Assembly (NCBI RefSeq): GCF_005406225.1
Contig: NZ_NXLY01000005.1
Location: 1 to 64,000, forward strand
Reading direction: 5' to 3'
Source of the DNA: Campylobacter taeniopygiae
Lineage (GTDB): Bacteria > Campylobacterota > Campylobacteria > Campylobacterales > Campylobacteraceae
DNA: 64,000 nucleotides
The translations under genes were made by a program, and so were the position numbers. The notes below the pieces were generated by a model. The model was not told where the DNA came from, did not search any database, and saw only the letters and a list, made by a program, of their open reading frames with translations. Positions 35,107 through 44,102 of this stretch are shown here, piece by piece; positions within the stretch are counted from its first letter, which is position 1; each line of letters starts with the position of its first letter.

Positions 35107-36731
35107 AAAAAATATGTTTATTGCTTTTAAGTTTTATATATCTTAATGCCTTAGAATACGACTTAGAAACCTTAAAAAAACAAGATAATTCTTTAGCTAA
35201 GGATTATTATATTTATAGACTTTTAGAGAAAAAAACTCTTCATAAAACAGAAATTGAAAATTTAAAATCGCATATTTTTCGCTATGCAGGTAAGATAAAA
35301 ACAGAAATTGAAAAGATTATTCCTATTAAGCCTTATATCAATCCAAAATATATGCAATGCTACATTTATACAAAAAATACGATTTTAGATGCAAATTTAA
35401 CTTGTCAAAGTGTGCGTTTGAATTCGATATCTTTTATCGCGAGTTTAAGCAATAAAGATAGAGATATATTGGCAAAAAAATTTGACTCCAAAAGACCTGA
35501 TTTGACAAATTTACTCCTTGCTTTTAATTCTAGCAAACCTATGAAATACATGGAAGAAAAAGATGATGTAAATGGCTTTTTTAAACTCTATAAATACTTC
35601 AAAGCTGATCATGGAGATTGTGATTTGAATGCAAGTTTTGTTAATCAAATTTCAAATTATAATAATTTTAATAACTTTGCTCAAACTATCGTCATCCAAA
35701 GACAATATCCGAAATTTAGATATTCTCTTTTGCAAACTAATCCAAAAAATACAAAAGAATATACGGCATTTTATTTAGGTATTAATGCTTTAACCTATGA
35801 TAAAGATCATATAGCTTATGAGTTTTTCAAACAGGCTGCACAAACTTTTAAAAGTAGAAGTGGTAGAGATAATGCCATTTTTTGGATGTGGTTAATCAAA
35901 AAAGATGAAAAAGATTTGCAAATGCTTACACAAAGCAATTCTTTAAATATCTATAGTCTGTATGCTAAAGAATTAACGCATTCTGCTTTTCCAAAAATCG
36001 AAACCATCAAAGTTCATAAAGAAAAAAATGATTTTAATATGCAAGATCCATTTGCATGGCAAAAACTTAACAAAACTATACTTGAAGCTAACGCTACAAA
36101 GTTAGATGAATTGGCTAAAAAATTTGATACAGAAGAAACTTTGCCTATTTATGCTTATATTTTAGAACGAAAATCTAAATTTAAAAAACATTATTTCATC
36201 ACACCTTATTATCAATACATCAAAGATTATGATATTCCTAGACAAGCTTTAATTTTAGCTATTGCTAGACAAGAAAGCAGATTTATTCCTACAGCTATTT
36301 CAGTTTCTTATGCCTTAGGCATGATGCAATTTATGCCTTTTTTGGCGAATCATATTGGAGAGAAAGAACTAAAAATTCCGAATTTTGATCAAGATTTTAT
36401 GTTTAAACCTGAAATTGCTTATCATTTTGGAAATTATCATTTAGATTATTTAGAAAAAAGATTGAAATCTCCTTTATTTATAGCTTATGCTTATAATGGC
36501 GGCATAGGCTTTGTTAAAAGATTATTGGCTAGAGATGATATGTTTAAAAATGGAAAATATGAGCCTTTTTTATCTATGGAATTAATCCCTTATCAAGAAA
36601 GCCGAATTTATGGAAAAAAAGTATTGGCTAATTATATTGTATATCGATATCTTCTGAACGATAGTATAAAGATTTCGGATATTTTTGAAAATTTAATTCA
36701 AAACAAGGCAAATGATTTAAACAAATCTTAG
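35103..36731 (+). CDS. slt: Soluble lytic murein transglycosylase
   Basis: Periplasmic enzyme cleaving peptidoglycan glycan strands to 1,6-anhydro-MurNAc. The 542-residue product has a signal peptide (about 1-16), a long helical superhelix, and a C-terminal lysozyme-like domain. That domain has the catalytic Glu in ARQESRF (about 391), SYALGMMQFMP and YAYNGGIGFVKR. The GTG start overlaps YggT by four bases. The last 104 bases overlap the convergent lipoprotein gene. Confidence 0.9.
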   Translation: MKKICLLLLSFIYLNALEYDLETLKKQDNSLAKDYYIYRLLEKKTLHKTEIENLKSHIFRYAGKIKTEIEKIIPIKPYINPKYMQCYIYTKNTILDANLTCQSVRLNSISFIASLSNKDRDILAKKFDSKRPDLTNLLLAFNSSKPMKYMEEKDDVNGFFKLYKYFKADHGDCDLNASFVNQISNYNNFNNFAQTIVIQRQYPKFRYSLLQTNPKNTKEYTAFYLGINALTYDKDHIAYEFFKQAAQTFKSRSGRDNAIFWMWLIKKDEKDLQMLTQSNSLNIYSLYAKELTHSAFPKIETIKVHKEKNDFNMQDPFAWQKLNKTILEANATKLDELAKKFDTEETLPIYAYILERKSKFKKHYFITPYYQYIKDYDIPRQALILAIARQESRFIPTAISVSYALGMMQFMPFLANHIGEKELKIPNFDQDFMFKPEIAYHFGNYHLDYLEKRLKSPLFIAYAYNGGIGFVKRLLARDDMFKNGKYEPFLSMELIPYQESRIYGKKVLANYIVYRYLLNDSIKISDIFENLIQNKANDLNKS

Positions 36732-37113
36732 CCTTGACAAAATTTTCTGTTTTTACACTAGGAAGAGTTACCTCTAGATACTTCGTATATTTATTTTGCA
36801 ATAAATATTTCATAAAAAATGGATCAAGTTCTTGCACCTTAGCTTTTTTATTATTTAAAAAGATCTCTAATTTATCTATCTTAAAAGAATCAGGTGTAAA
36901 TGTAAAAGCAAAAATATCATCATCACTAGCATAATCTAAAACAGGATTTAAATAAGACATTGTAACAATAGCACTAAGATTATCTTGTGTTATTTTATAT
37001 TTTTGAGAGAACATAAGAGTTTGAGTTTTTAAATTTGTATCCACAATAGCAGGATCTTTCATAGAACACGCACTAAAAAATAAAACACTTGATAATAAAA
37101 AAGAAATTCTCAT
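36628..37113 (-). CDS. Small lipoprotein of unknown function
   Basis: A 161-residue protein with a lipobox (LFFSAC, C16), so likely anchored in the outer or inner membrane facing the periplasm. The mature part is beta-rich (VTMSYLNPVLDY, DIFAFTFTPDSFKI) with a pair of cysteines in ICLNHLPCFEL that may form a disulphide. No family recognised. Its 3' end overlaps slt by 104 bases on the opposite strand. Confidence 0.75.
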   Translation of the reverse strand: MRISFLLSSVLFFSACSMKDPAIVDTNLKTQTLMFSQKYKITQDNLSAIVTMSYLNPVLDYASDDDIFAFTFTPDSFKIDKLEIFLNNKKAKVQELDPFFMKYLLQNKYTKYLEVTLPSVKTENFVKAKICLNHLPCFELNFQKYPKSLYYRSEDIDIQYN

Positions 37114-37181
37114 ACCCTAACCTAATCGTAAATATTTTTTATAATTTTAACCTTTTAACTCTATTTTTTGGTTTAAAATAT

Positions 37182-37187
37182 TATAAT
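37182..37187 (+). promoter_or_regulatory. Likely -10 box of mobB-fbp
   Basis: TATAAT 32 bases before the mobB ATG in a short AT-rich divergent region. Confidence 0.5.
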
Positions 37188-37218
37188 TTAATTTTAATTT
37201 TTAGGAAAATGAAATTTT

Positions 37219-37698
37219 ATGGAAAAATTAATTATGGCTTTTAGTGGGCCTTCAAATTCTGGAAAAACAACTCTTATCACAAAAATTTCAAATGAACTTA
37301 TGAATCAAGGATTAAAAGTTCTTATTATCAAGCACGATCCTGCAGATAAAGCACAGTTTGATTTTAATGGTAAAGATAGCTTTAAATTTTTTCAAACTGG
37401 TGCAGAAGTAATGGTTTTAAGTCCCACAAGAACAACCTTTTTTTCTCACAAGCAAAGAGATATTTTAAAAGCTTTACAATTATCTCAAGATTTTGATATA
37501 TGTTTAGTTGAGGGCTTAAAGAGTTTAGATTTGCCACGTATTAGTGTTTTTTGCCAAGAAATTGATGAAAGTTATTTTTCATTTTCTCAAGCCATTGCAA
37601 GTTATGATAAAATTTCACATCCGAATTTAATTTGGCTTGATTTAAACAATATTAAAGAAATTTGTAGATATATATTAGAGAATGCAAAAAAAATCTAA
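37219..37698 (+). CDS. mobB: Molybdopterin-guanine dinucleotide biosynthesis adaptor MobB
   Basis: A 159-residue P-loop GTPase that assists MobA in attaching GMP to the molybdenum cofactor. Walker A is [12 protein letters not shown] (residues 9-20); IIKHDP and [13 protein letters not shown] are characteristic. It is followed by fbp 14 bases later. Confidence 0.88.
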   Translation: MEKLIMAFSGPSNSGKTTLITKISNELMNQGLKVLIIKHDPADKAQFDFNGKDSFKFFQTGAEVMVLSPTRTTFFSHKQRDILKALQLSQDFDICLVEGLKSLDLPRISVFCQEIDESYFSFSQAIASYDKISHPNLIWLDLNNIKEICRYILENAKKI

Positions 37699-37712
37699 AA
37701 AGGAGAGTTACA

Positions 37713-38555
37713 ATGAAAGAATTAATTTCTTATATTCAAAAGGCCGTTTTAGAAATTTCAGACGCTTTGAAATTTCCAGATACAAGTTATAGTCAAAATC
37801 ACAATTCCACAGGTGATACCCAGCTTAAATTTGATATCTTAAGCGATGAGATCATTACAAAAACTTTAAGCCAGTGCCCTACTCTTAAAGCTATTATCAG
37901 CGAAGAAAAAAATGAAATTTTAAAAGTCAATGATAATGCAAAATATATTGTAGCTTACGATCCACTTGATGGCTCTAGTCTTATGGATGTTAATTTTGCC
38001 ATAGGTTCAATTTTTGGCATTTATGAAGAAAAAGCCAGTGCTAAAAATTTAAAAGCAGCGGTTTATAGTATGTATGGAGCAAGACTAGAAATGGTTATTT
38101 GTGAAGATACTCCTAAACTATATCGTCTTGATAAAAATAACGAATTTGTTTTTATCAAAGAATTAAAAATGAGTGAAAAAGGAAAAATCAACGCCACAGG
38201 TGGAACTCAAAAATTTTGGGATGAAAAACACGCCAAATTTATCAAAACTTTATTTGATGAAAATTATCGTTTAAGATATTCTGGAGCTATGGTTAGCGAT
38301 ATCAATCAAATTTTACTCAAAGGGGGCGGAATTTTTAGCTATCCAGCAACAAAAGATTCTCCTATGGGGAAATTAAGAGCTTTTTTTGAAGTTTTTCCTT
38401 TAGCTTTTATTGTAGAAAAAGCGGGCGGAAAAACCACAAATGGAAGCAATCAATCTCTACTCGATCTTGAATTTGATGCTATACATGCAACTACACCTTG
38501 TTTTTTTGGCTCTAAATACGAAATCGAAAAGCTTTTGGAAATCTATAATGGCTGA
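37713..38555 (+). CDS. fbp: Fructose-1,6-bisphosphatase, class I
   Basis: Gluconeogenic phosphatase, important for Campylobacter, which lacks a complete glycolysis. The 280-residue protein has ISEEKNE and the metal-binding signature [23 protein letters not shown], followed by [21 protein letters not shown]. It is shorter than the E. coli enzyme (332), mainly at the N-terminus. An AAAGGAGAG ribosome binding site precedes the ATG, and the end overlaps the next gene by eight bases. Confidence 0.93.
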   Translation: MKELISYIQKAVLEISDALKFPDTSYSQNHNSTGDTQLKFDILSDEIITKTLSQCPTLKAIISEEKNEILKVNDNAKYIVAYDPLDGSSLMDVNFAIGSIFGIYEEKASAKNLKAAVYSMYGARLEMVICEDTPKLYRLDKNNEFVFIKELKMSEKGKINATGGTQKFWDEKHAKFIKTLFDENYRLRYSGAMVSDINQILLKGGGIFSYPATKDSPMGKLRAFFEVFPLAFIVEKAGGKTTNGSNQSLLDLEFDAIHATTPCFFGSKYEIEKLLEIYNG

Positions 38556-38745
38556 AGTTAGAGATGAATTCGAACAAGAAATGGATAATAAAAAAGAAAT
38601 TTTATTATCCTGCCAAAATTCAAAAAACTTAAATTCTTGCTATAATTGCGAAGAAATTTTTACCTGCCAAACACGAAAAGACTATGTTGATGCTGTTTAT
38701 AATAGCATGTCTAAGGGTAAAACCGAAGGCGGATTTGATTTTTAA
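38548..38745 (+). CDS. Small Cys-containing protein
   Basis: A 65-residue acidic protein from [10 protein letters not shown], the start with an in-frame ATG overlapping the fbp end; a longer frame upstream lies wholly inside fbp. Four cysteines ([22 protein letters not shown]) could bind a metal. No family recognised. Located between fbp and metG, probably cotranscribed. Confidence 0.7.
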   Translation: MAEVRDEFEQEMDNKKEILLSCQNSKNLNSCYNCEEIFTCQTRKDYVDAVYNSMSKGKTEGGFDF

Positions 38746-38765
38746 ATTTTTTAAGGAAATTAAAC

Positions 38766-40631
38766 ATGCGTTATATTACAACTCCAATTTATTATGTAAA
38801 TGATGTGCCTCATTTAGGACACGCTTATACAACTATTATTGCTGATACCATGGCTAGATTTTATCGCTTACAAGGCCATGAAACCAAATTTTTAACAGGA
38901 ACCGATGAACACGGGCAAAAAATAGAACAAGCTGCAAAAGAAAGAAATTCAACACCTAAAGAATATACAGATAAAATCAGCGCTGAATTTAAAAAGTTAT
39001 GGGATGAGTTAGAAATTAATTATGATATTTATGCTAGAACTACAGATCAAACACATATTGACTTTGTGCAAGCTATGTTTTTAAAAATGTGGCAAAAAGG
39101 TGATATCTATAAAGATCAATACGAAGGGCATTACTGCATTTCTTGCGAAAGTTTTTTTACTAAAAGCCAACTGACTAACGAAACTTGCTGTCCAGATTGT
39201 GGAAAAAATACCACACTTTTAAAAGAAGAAAGTTATTTTTTCAAGCTTTCAAAATATCAAGATCAAATCCTTAAATGGTATGAAGAAAAAGATCCTATTC
39301 TTCCTAAAAATAAAAAAAATGAACTTGTAAATTTTATACAAAATGGCTTAAAAGATCTTTCTATTACAAGAACCAGTTTTGATTGGGGGATTAAACTTCC
39401 AAAAGAAATCAATGATGATAAGCACATTATTTATGTTTGGCTTGATGCGCTTTTCATTTATATCAGCTCTTTAAAGACTCAAAAGGAAAAATTTTGGCCT
39501 GCACATATTCATCTAGTTGGTAAAGATATTTTGCGTTTTCATGCGATTTATTGGCCGGCTTTTTTAATGAGTGTGGATTTACCTTTACCTAAATTCATAG
39601 GTGCACATGGTTGGTGGACTAAAGAAGGTGAAAAAATGAGTAAATCTAAAGGCAATGTTATCAAACCTAAAGAAATTGCAGATACTTATGGCATAGAAGC
39701 TTTTAGATATTTTTTACTTAGAGAAGTGCCTTTTGGAAATGATGGCGATTTTAGTGAAAACATGCTTATTAACCGCATCAACGCTGAATTAAGTAACGAA
39801 TTTGGCAATTTACTCAATCGCATCATAGGTATGAGTCAAAAATATAACAATGGAATAATTACCCAAAATAAAGTTTTAGATCTTTATAAAAATGAACTTG
39901 ATGAAGCGATGCAATATCTAAAACTTGCCATAGACTATTTAGAAAATTTGCAGTGCAATCGTTATCTAGAAGAGATTTTCAAGGCTTTAAGTGTGGCAAA
40001 TTTAGCTATCAGCAAATACGAACCTTGGAATTTGATCAAAGAAAACAAACACGATGAAGCAAATGCACTTATTGGGCTTTGTGCAAATATTTTAGCTAAG
40101 GCTAGTATTTTATTAAGCCCTGCTCTGCCAAATTCTTGTAAAAAAATCTCTCAAGCTTTAAATTTTGAAATTTCAACTATCAATTATGAAAAACTGATTA
40201 TCCATAATGAATTATTTGATTTTAAAGCCACAGCTTGTGAAGTTTTATTTCCAAAAGTTGAGATCAAACAAGAGCCAAAGCAAGAAATTAAAAAAGAAGA
40301 AAAAGCAAAAATAAAAATCGAAGATTTTTCTAAAATAGAAATTAAAGTCGCTACGGTTTTGGATTGTCAAAATATAGAAGGTAGTGAAAAACTTTTGAAA
40401 TTTCAACTCGAGCTTGAAAATAAAGAAATCCGTCAAGTAGTCTCTGGTATAGCCAAATACTACAAAGCTTCTGATTTAATAGGAAAACAAGTTTGCGTTT
40501 TAACTAATCTTAAAAAAGCAAAAATTTTCGGACATGAAAGTAACGGTATGATATTGAGTGCAAAGTACAACGATAAACTCGTTCTTATCACTCCTGAACA
40601 AATCATTGACAATGGAGCATTAATAGGTTGA
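38766..40631 (+). CDS. metG: Methionyl-tRNA synthetase
   Basis: The 621-residue enzyme has the HIGH-type NDVPHLGHAY near the start, a zinc knuckle (CISCESFF...CCPDCGK, about 127-148), KMSKSKGNV (about 293), and a C-terminal tRNA-binding OB-fold (about 520-621, with KIEIKVATVL). An EK-rich linker precedes the OB-fold. An AAGGAAATTAA site lies before the ATG. Confidence 0.97.
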   Translation: MRYITTPIYYVNDVPHLGHAYTTIIADTMARFYRLQGHETKFLTGTDEHGQKIEQAAKERNSTPKEYTDKISAEFKKLWDELEINYDIYARTTDQTHIDFVQAMFLKMWQKGDIYKDQYEGHYCISCESFFTKSQLTNETCCPDCGKNTTLLKEESYFFKLSKYQDQILKWYEEKDPILPKNKKNELVNFIQNGLKDLSITRTSFDWGIKLPKEINDDKHIIYVWLDALFIYISSLKTQKEKFWPAHIHLVGKDILRFHAIYWPAFLMSVDLPLPKFIGAHGWWTKEGEKMSKSKGNVIKPKEIADTYGIEAFRYFLLREVPFGNDGDFSENMLINRINAELSNEFGNLLNRIIGMSQKYNNGIITQNKVLDLYKNELDEAMQYLKLAIDYLENLQCNRYLEEIFKALSVANLAISKYEPWNLIKENKHDEANALIGLCANILAKASILLSPALPNSCKKISQALNFEISTINYEKLIIHNELFDFKATACEVLFPKVEIKQEPKQEIKKEEKAKIKIEDFSKIEIKVATVLDCQNIEGSEKLLKFQLELENKEIRQVVSGIAKYYKASDLIGKQVCVLTNLKKAKIFGHESNGMILSAKYNDKLVLITPEQIIDNGALIG

Positions 40632-41572
40632 TGAATATAAGCAATCTAAGCGAACTCATCCACGCAAATATACTCAATGAAGGAAGTATTTTAAGCGTGG
40701 CTGGATTTGCCTTAAATCTCAATGAATTAAAAAGCGAATTTGCCTTTTTTAGTAACGATGAAAAAGAAATAGCCCAAGCGATCGATAAAGGCGCTTTTGC
40801 GATTATATCTGAATATGAATATTTTATCAAAGATAAAGAAATTTATTATCTTAAGGTAGAAAATTTAGAAATTGCCTTAATGAAACTTTTACGTTTTTTA
40901 TGCGAAGAAAAAGAATGTAAATTTTTATCGCTTAAATCTTATGAATTAAGTATTTGCAAGGCATTTTCTTTAAATGTTTTAAAAGGCAATGTGTTTATAG
41001 ATTTTGATACGCTTATTAAAGCAAAGAAAGGAGAAATTTTTTGCTTTAATGATGAAAATTATTTGCTTAAAATTTGTGCTAATATTGAAATTTTAAAAGA
41101 GGTTAATTTTACCCTTCTTTCAAGATCGAGTTTCTTTTTTACCACTTTGGTTTGTGATAATTTGTATTTTAAAAACCTAAATTTACCTTTTGTGTATGCG
41201 CAAATTTTTGCCAAAATTATGACTTATTTGAAAGAAAAAAATACAAAAATCAGCTTTGATTTTAACAAAATAGATGATTTTAAAATTTATTTTATTGATG
41301 AAAAATTTGAAATTTGCGAATTTGGCACAAGCACAAAAGCTTTTATAGTCGTTAATAATCAAAATACCTTTGATTATTGGAATGAAAATTTTAAACACAC
41401 TAAAGGTTTTAAAACAGCAGTAAAAAATTCTTTATTTTGCGATTTTTCATATGATAAACTTTCAGATCTCAAGAATTTAAAAGATTTTAAATATTGTCTT
41501 ATTTTAGAAAATCATGCAGATTTTGAGCAAGAATTTGAAAACCAATCAAACCAACTTCCAAGCCTATTTTAA
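40631..41572 (+). CDS. Hypothetical protein resembling a Mur-ligase N-terminal domain
   Basis: A 313-residue soluble protein. Residues about 18-90 (ILSVAGFALNLNELKSEFAFF...AIDKGAFAIISE...YYLKVENLEIALMKLLRFL) follow the pattern of the UDP-sugar-binding N-terminal domain of MurE/MurF. In those enzymes a residue such as D-S-R precedes and the phrase A..GA.A.I is typical. No ATP-binding GTNGKT motif follows, so it cannot be a working ligase. The remainder is unrecognised. The ATG overlaps the metG stop (TGATG), and the end overlaps ogt by four bases. Confidence 0.6.
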   Translation: MNISNLSELIHANILNEGSILSVAGFALNLNELKSEFAFFSNDEKEIAQAIDKGAFAIISEYEYFIKDKEIYYLKVENLEIALMKLLRFLCEEKECKFLSLKSYELSICKAFSLNVLKGNVFIDFDTLIKAKKGEIFCFNDENYLLKICANIEILKEVNFTLLSRSSFFFTTLVCDNLYFKNLNLPFVYAQIFAKIMTYLKEKNTKISFDFNKIDDFKIYFIDEKFEICEFGTSTKAFIVVNNQNTFDYWNENFKHTKGFKTAVKNSLFCDFSYDKLSDLKNLKDFKYCLILENHADFEQEFENQSNQLPSLF

Positions 41573-42021
41573 ATTTTCACACCTTCATTTTGAAGCAAAA
41601 ATTTCTTGATATTAATTCCGCCATTGTATCCGCCTATACTATTTTTTGCAAGTACCCTATGACAAGGAATAAAAATAGGAATAATATTTTTAGAATTAGC
41701 ATTTCCAACAGCCCTAAAGGCTTTAGGGTGGTTGATAATTTCTGCAAGTTCCTTATAAGTGACCGTTTGCCCATAAGGAATTTGCATTAAAGCTTTATAA
41801 ACTTTGATTTCAAAACTAGTTCCTTGAATTTTTAAAGGAGTTTTAAAAACTTTTAATTTTTTAGAAAAATAATTTTTCAACTCCCAATTAGCAAATTCTA
41901 ATAATTCACAAGAATTTTCCTCAAAATTTTCTTCAAAACAAAAATCAACTTCGGTTAAAAATTCACCATCGCTTTTTAACGACAAAGAACATATAGGCAA
42001 TTTGTAAAAGACTTTAAACAT
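41569..42021 (-). CDS. ogt: Methylated-DNA-protein cysteine methyltransferase
   Basis: Suicide repair protein removing O6-methylguanine. The 150-residue protein ends with the active-site motif IPCHRVL (C120) preceded by the recognition helix PKAFRAVGNANSKNIIPI. The helix-turn-helix entry TVTYKELAEI is also seen. No Ada-type N-terminal regulatory domain. Confidence 0.93.
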   Translation of the reverse strand: MFKVFYKLPICSLSLKSDGEFLTEVDFCFEENFEENSCELLEFANWELKNYFSKKLKVFKTPLKIQGTSFEIKVYKALMQIPYGQTVTYKELAEIINHPKAFRAVGNANSKNIIPIFIPCHRVLAKNSIGGYNGGINIKKFLLQNEGVKI

Positions 42022-42114
42022 AATAAATTATACTAAAATCTTTATATGATTAATTTAAATTTAAAGCTTATTTGAGTTAAAATATCGAATCAATTTCCAA
42101 AAAAAGGAAAAAAA

Positions 42115-43356
42115 TTGAAAATATTTTTTATTTTACTTTGCGGCATATTGAATTTAGTAGCGCAAGATATTATAGACTGCGATTATATAAAAAAAAATAG
42201 AGTGCAAGTTTTTGAAAAAGATATCAATTCTACGTATCTTGAAATCGCTTCAAAATGCCCTGATTCTTTAAAGAATCAAATTTTTACTCAAAAACTTTAT
42301 AAATTAGCTAATGAAATTCGTGGGGAAAATAGTGCTTGTAATGGCATAGAATACCTACCTAAACTTCAAAAATTTGATTTTTTACTTTTAAAAATCGCTC
42401 TTGATCCTAGTTTTTATCAAAAAAGCCTAGATACTCCTGAAAATTTAGAAAAAAAATACGATATTTTAAAATCTTATTTTAGATATTGGGCATATCAAAG
42501 CATAGGTAATTTTAGACTTTATCGATCTTTTTGGAAAGAGTATAATCAAGCTATTGATCCTTTAGAAAAATATTTTCAAGATAATTTCAATTTTGATCAA
42601 GGAAGCAGTACTTATTATGCAACTAATGCCTTAAATGAGTTTTTAAATTGGGCTGTAGGTGAAACAAAAATTTATAAAGATATCAGCCCTTTAGCTAAGG
42701 TGCTTTCAAATAAAAATAATTCTATAGAATATATACAAGATTTTCTTTTTAGAAACAATCTTAGCAAAGATGAACTTACTATAGGTTTGCAAGCTGCACT
42801 TTTAAATCAAAGAAAACAACCCATACTTGATCTTTTGATTCACTACGGTGCTAGAATCGATGAAGGCTATGAAGATGCCTTGTTTTATGCCTTAGAAAAC
42901 TACGATAATACTAAATTTTTATTAGACAAGGGTGCTGATGTAAATAGCAGTAATGCTTTTGGAAAAACTCCTTTGTTTTACGCTATCGAGTTTAACCGAA
43001 AAGATATCATTTCTTTGCTTTTAAAATATGGAGCTGATGTCAATAAAAGATATATTAACAATAATGAAAAATTAGCCTTAAGTGCTAATAATTACGACAA
43101 TACCCCTTATTTTATAACCTTTTGTGCTTTAGATCATACTTCAAAAAATGTTTTAATGCATGCTGCGGCTTATGGAGATGTTGAGATATTAAAAATGCTT
43201 ATTGCAAAGGGTGCTAATATTCATGATGTTGATGATTTGGGCTTTAATGCGCTTGATTTTGCTATAGCAGCAGGAAAACAAGAAAACGCAAACTATCTTA
43301 AAAGCTTAGGACTAAAAGCAAATGAAAATTTATTTTATGGAGGGAGTTTAGAATGA
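42115..43356 (+). CDS. Secreted ankyrin-repeat protein
   Basis: A 413-residue product with a signal peptide (about 1-17, KIFFILLCGILNLVAQ). A helical region with several cysteines runs to about 220. At least four ankyrin repeats follow in the C-terminal half (LLDKGADVNSSNAFGKTPLFYAI, LLKYGADVNKRY, LIAKGANIHDVDDLGFNALDFAI and an earlier one). Such repeats bind partner proteins; the partner is unknown. TTG start at 42115 with AAAAAGG upstream. Overlaps the SDR gene by four bases. Confidence 0.82.
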   Translation: MKIFFILLCGILNLVAQDIIDCDYIKKNRVQVFEKDINSTYLEIASKCPDSLKNQIFTQKLYKLANEIRGENSACNGIEYLPKLQKFDFLLLKIALDPSFYQKSLDTPENLEKKYDILKSYFRYWAYQSIGNFRLYRSFWKEYNQAIDPLEKYFQDNFNFDQGSSTYYATNALNEFLNWAVGETKIYKDISPLAKVLSNKNNSIEYIQDFLFRNNLSKDELTIGLQAALLNQRKQPILDLLIHYGARIDEGYEDALFYALENYDNTKFLLDKGADVNSSNAFGKTPLFYAIEFNRKDIISLLLKYGADVNKRYINNNEKLALSANNYDNTPYFITFCALDHTSKNVLMHAAAYGDVEILKMLIAKGANIHDVDDLGFNALDFAIAAGKQENANYLKSLGLKANENLFYGGSLE

Positions 43357-44102
43357 AAACCGCTTTGATTACTGGAGCTAGTTCTGGATTTGGCGAAGCT
43401 TGTGTAAAAGCTTTAATTAAAGAAGGATTTAAGGTTATAGCTATAGCTAGACGTGAAGAAAAACTTGAACTTTTAAAACAAGAATTTCAAGAAAAAATAC
43501 ATACCATTGCCTTAGATATACGCGAAAAAGAAAAAGTTTTTTCAAAAATACAAAATTTACCTAAAGAATTTCAAGAAATTGACATTTTAATCAACAATGC
43601 AGGACTTGCCCTAGGACAAGATGAATTCGATAGTTTAAGTCTAGAAGATATTGAAACCATGGTTGATACAAATGTTAAAGGTTTTTTGTATGTCGCTAGA
43701 GCTGTGATTCCTATACTTAGAAAGCAAAAAAATGCCTATATTTTTAATCTAGGATCAGTTGCGGCCACTAATCCTTATTTTGGGGGTAATGTGTATTGTG
43801 GAACTAAAGCTTTTGTTGGGCAATTTTCAAAGGCTTTAAGAAATGATTTACGCGGAAGTAATATTAAAGTTACCAATATCGCTCCTGGTTTATGTAAAAC
43901 AGAATTTAGCGAGGTGAGATTTAAAGGAGATAAAGAAAAAGCTGATAAAGTCTATGAAAATACAAAATTTATCAGTGCTGAAGATATTGCGAAAGTTATT
44001 TTATCTATCATCAATCTTCCAGAACATATCAATATCAATGAAATAGAACTTATGCCAATCACTCAAACTTGGAACGGCTTTCATATAGAGAAGAGTCAAT
44101 GA
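43353..44102 (+). CDS. Short-chain dehydrogenase/reductase
   Basis: A 249-residue SDR with the cofactor motif TGASSGFGEA, NNAGLALG, the catalytic Ser in FNLGSVAA, and the Tyr-Lys pair in YCGTKAF (about 150-154). It is closest in layout to YdfG-type serine/3-hydroxy acid dehydrogenases (NADP, R31-R32 in IARREEK). Substrate is an inference. ATGA coupling to the antiporter downstream. Confidence 0.85.
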   Translation: MKTALITGASSGFGEACVKALIKEGFKVIAIARREEKLELLKQEFQEKIHTIALDIREKEKVFSKIQNLPKEFQEIDILINNAGLALGQDEFDSLSLEDIETMVDTNVKGFLYVARAVIPILRKQKNAYIFNLGSVAATNPYFGGNVYCGTKAFVGQFSKALRNDLRGSNIKVTNIAPGLCKTEFSEVRFKGDKEKADKVYENTKFISAEDIAKVILSIINLPEHININEIELMPITQTWNGFHIEKSQ

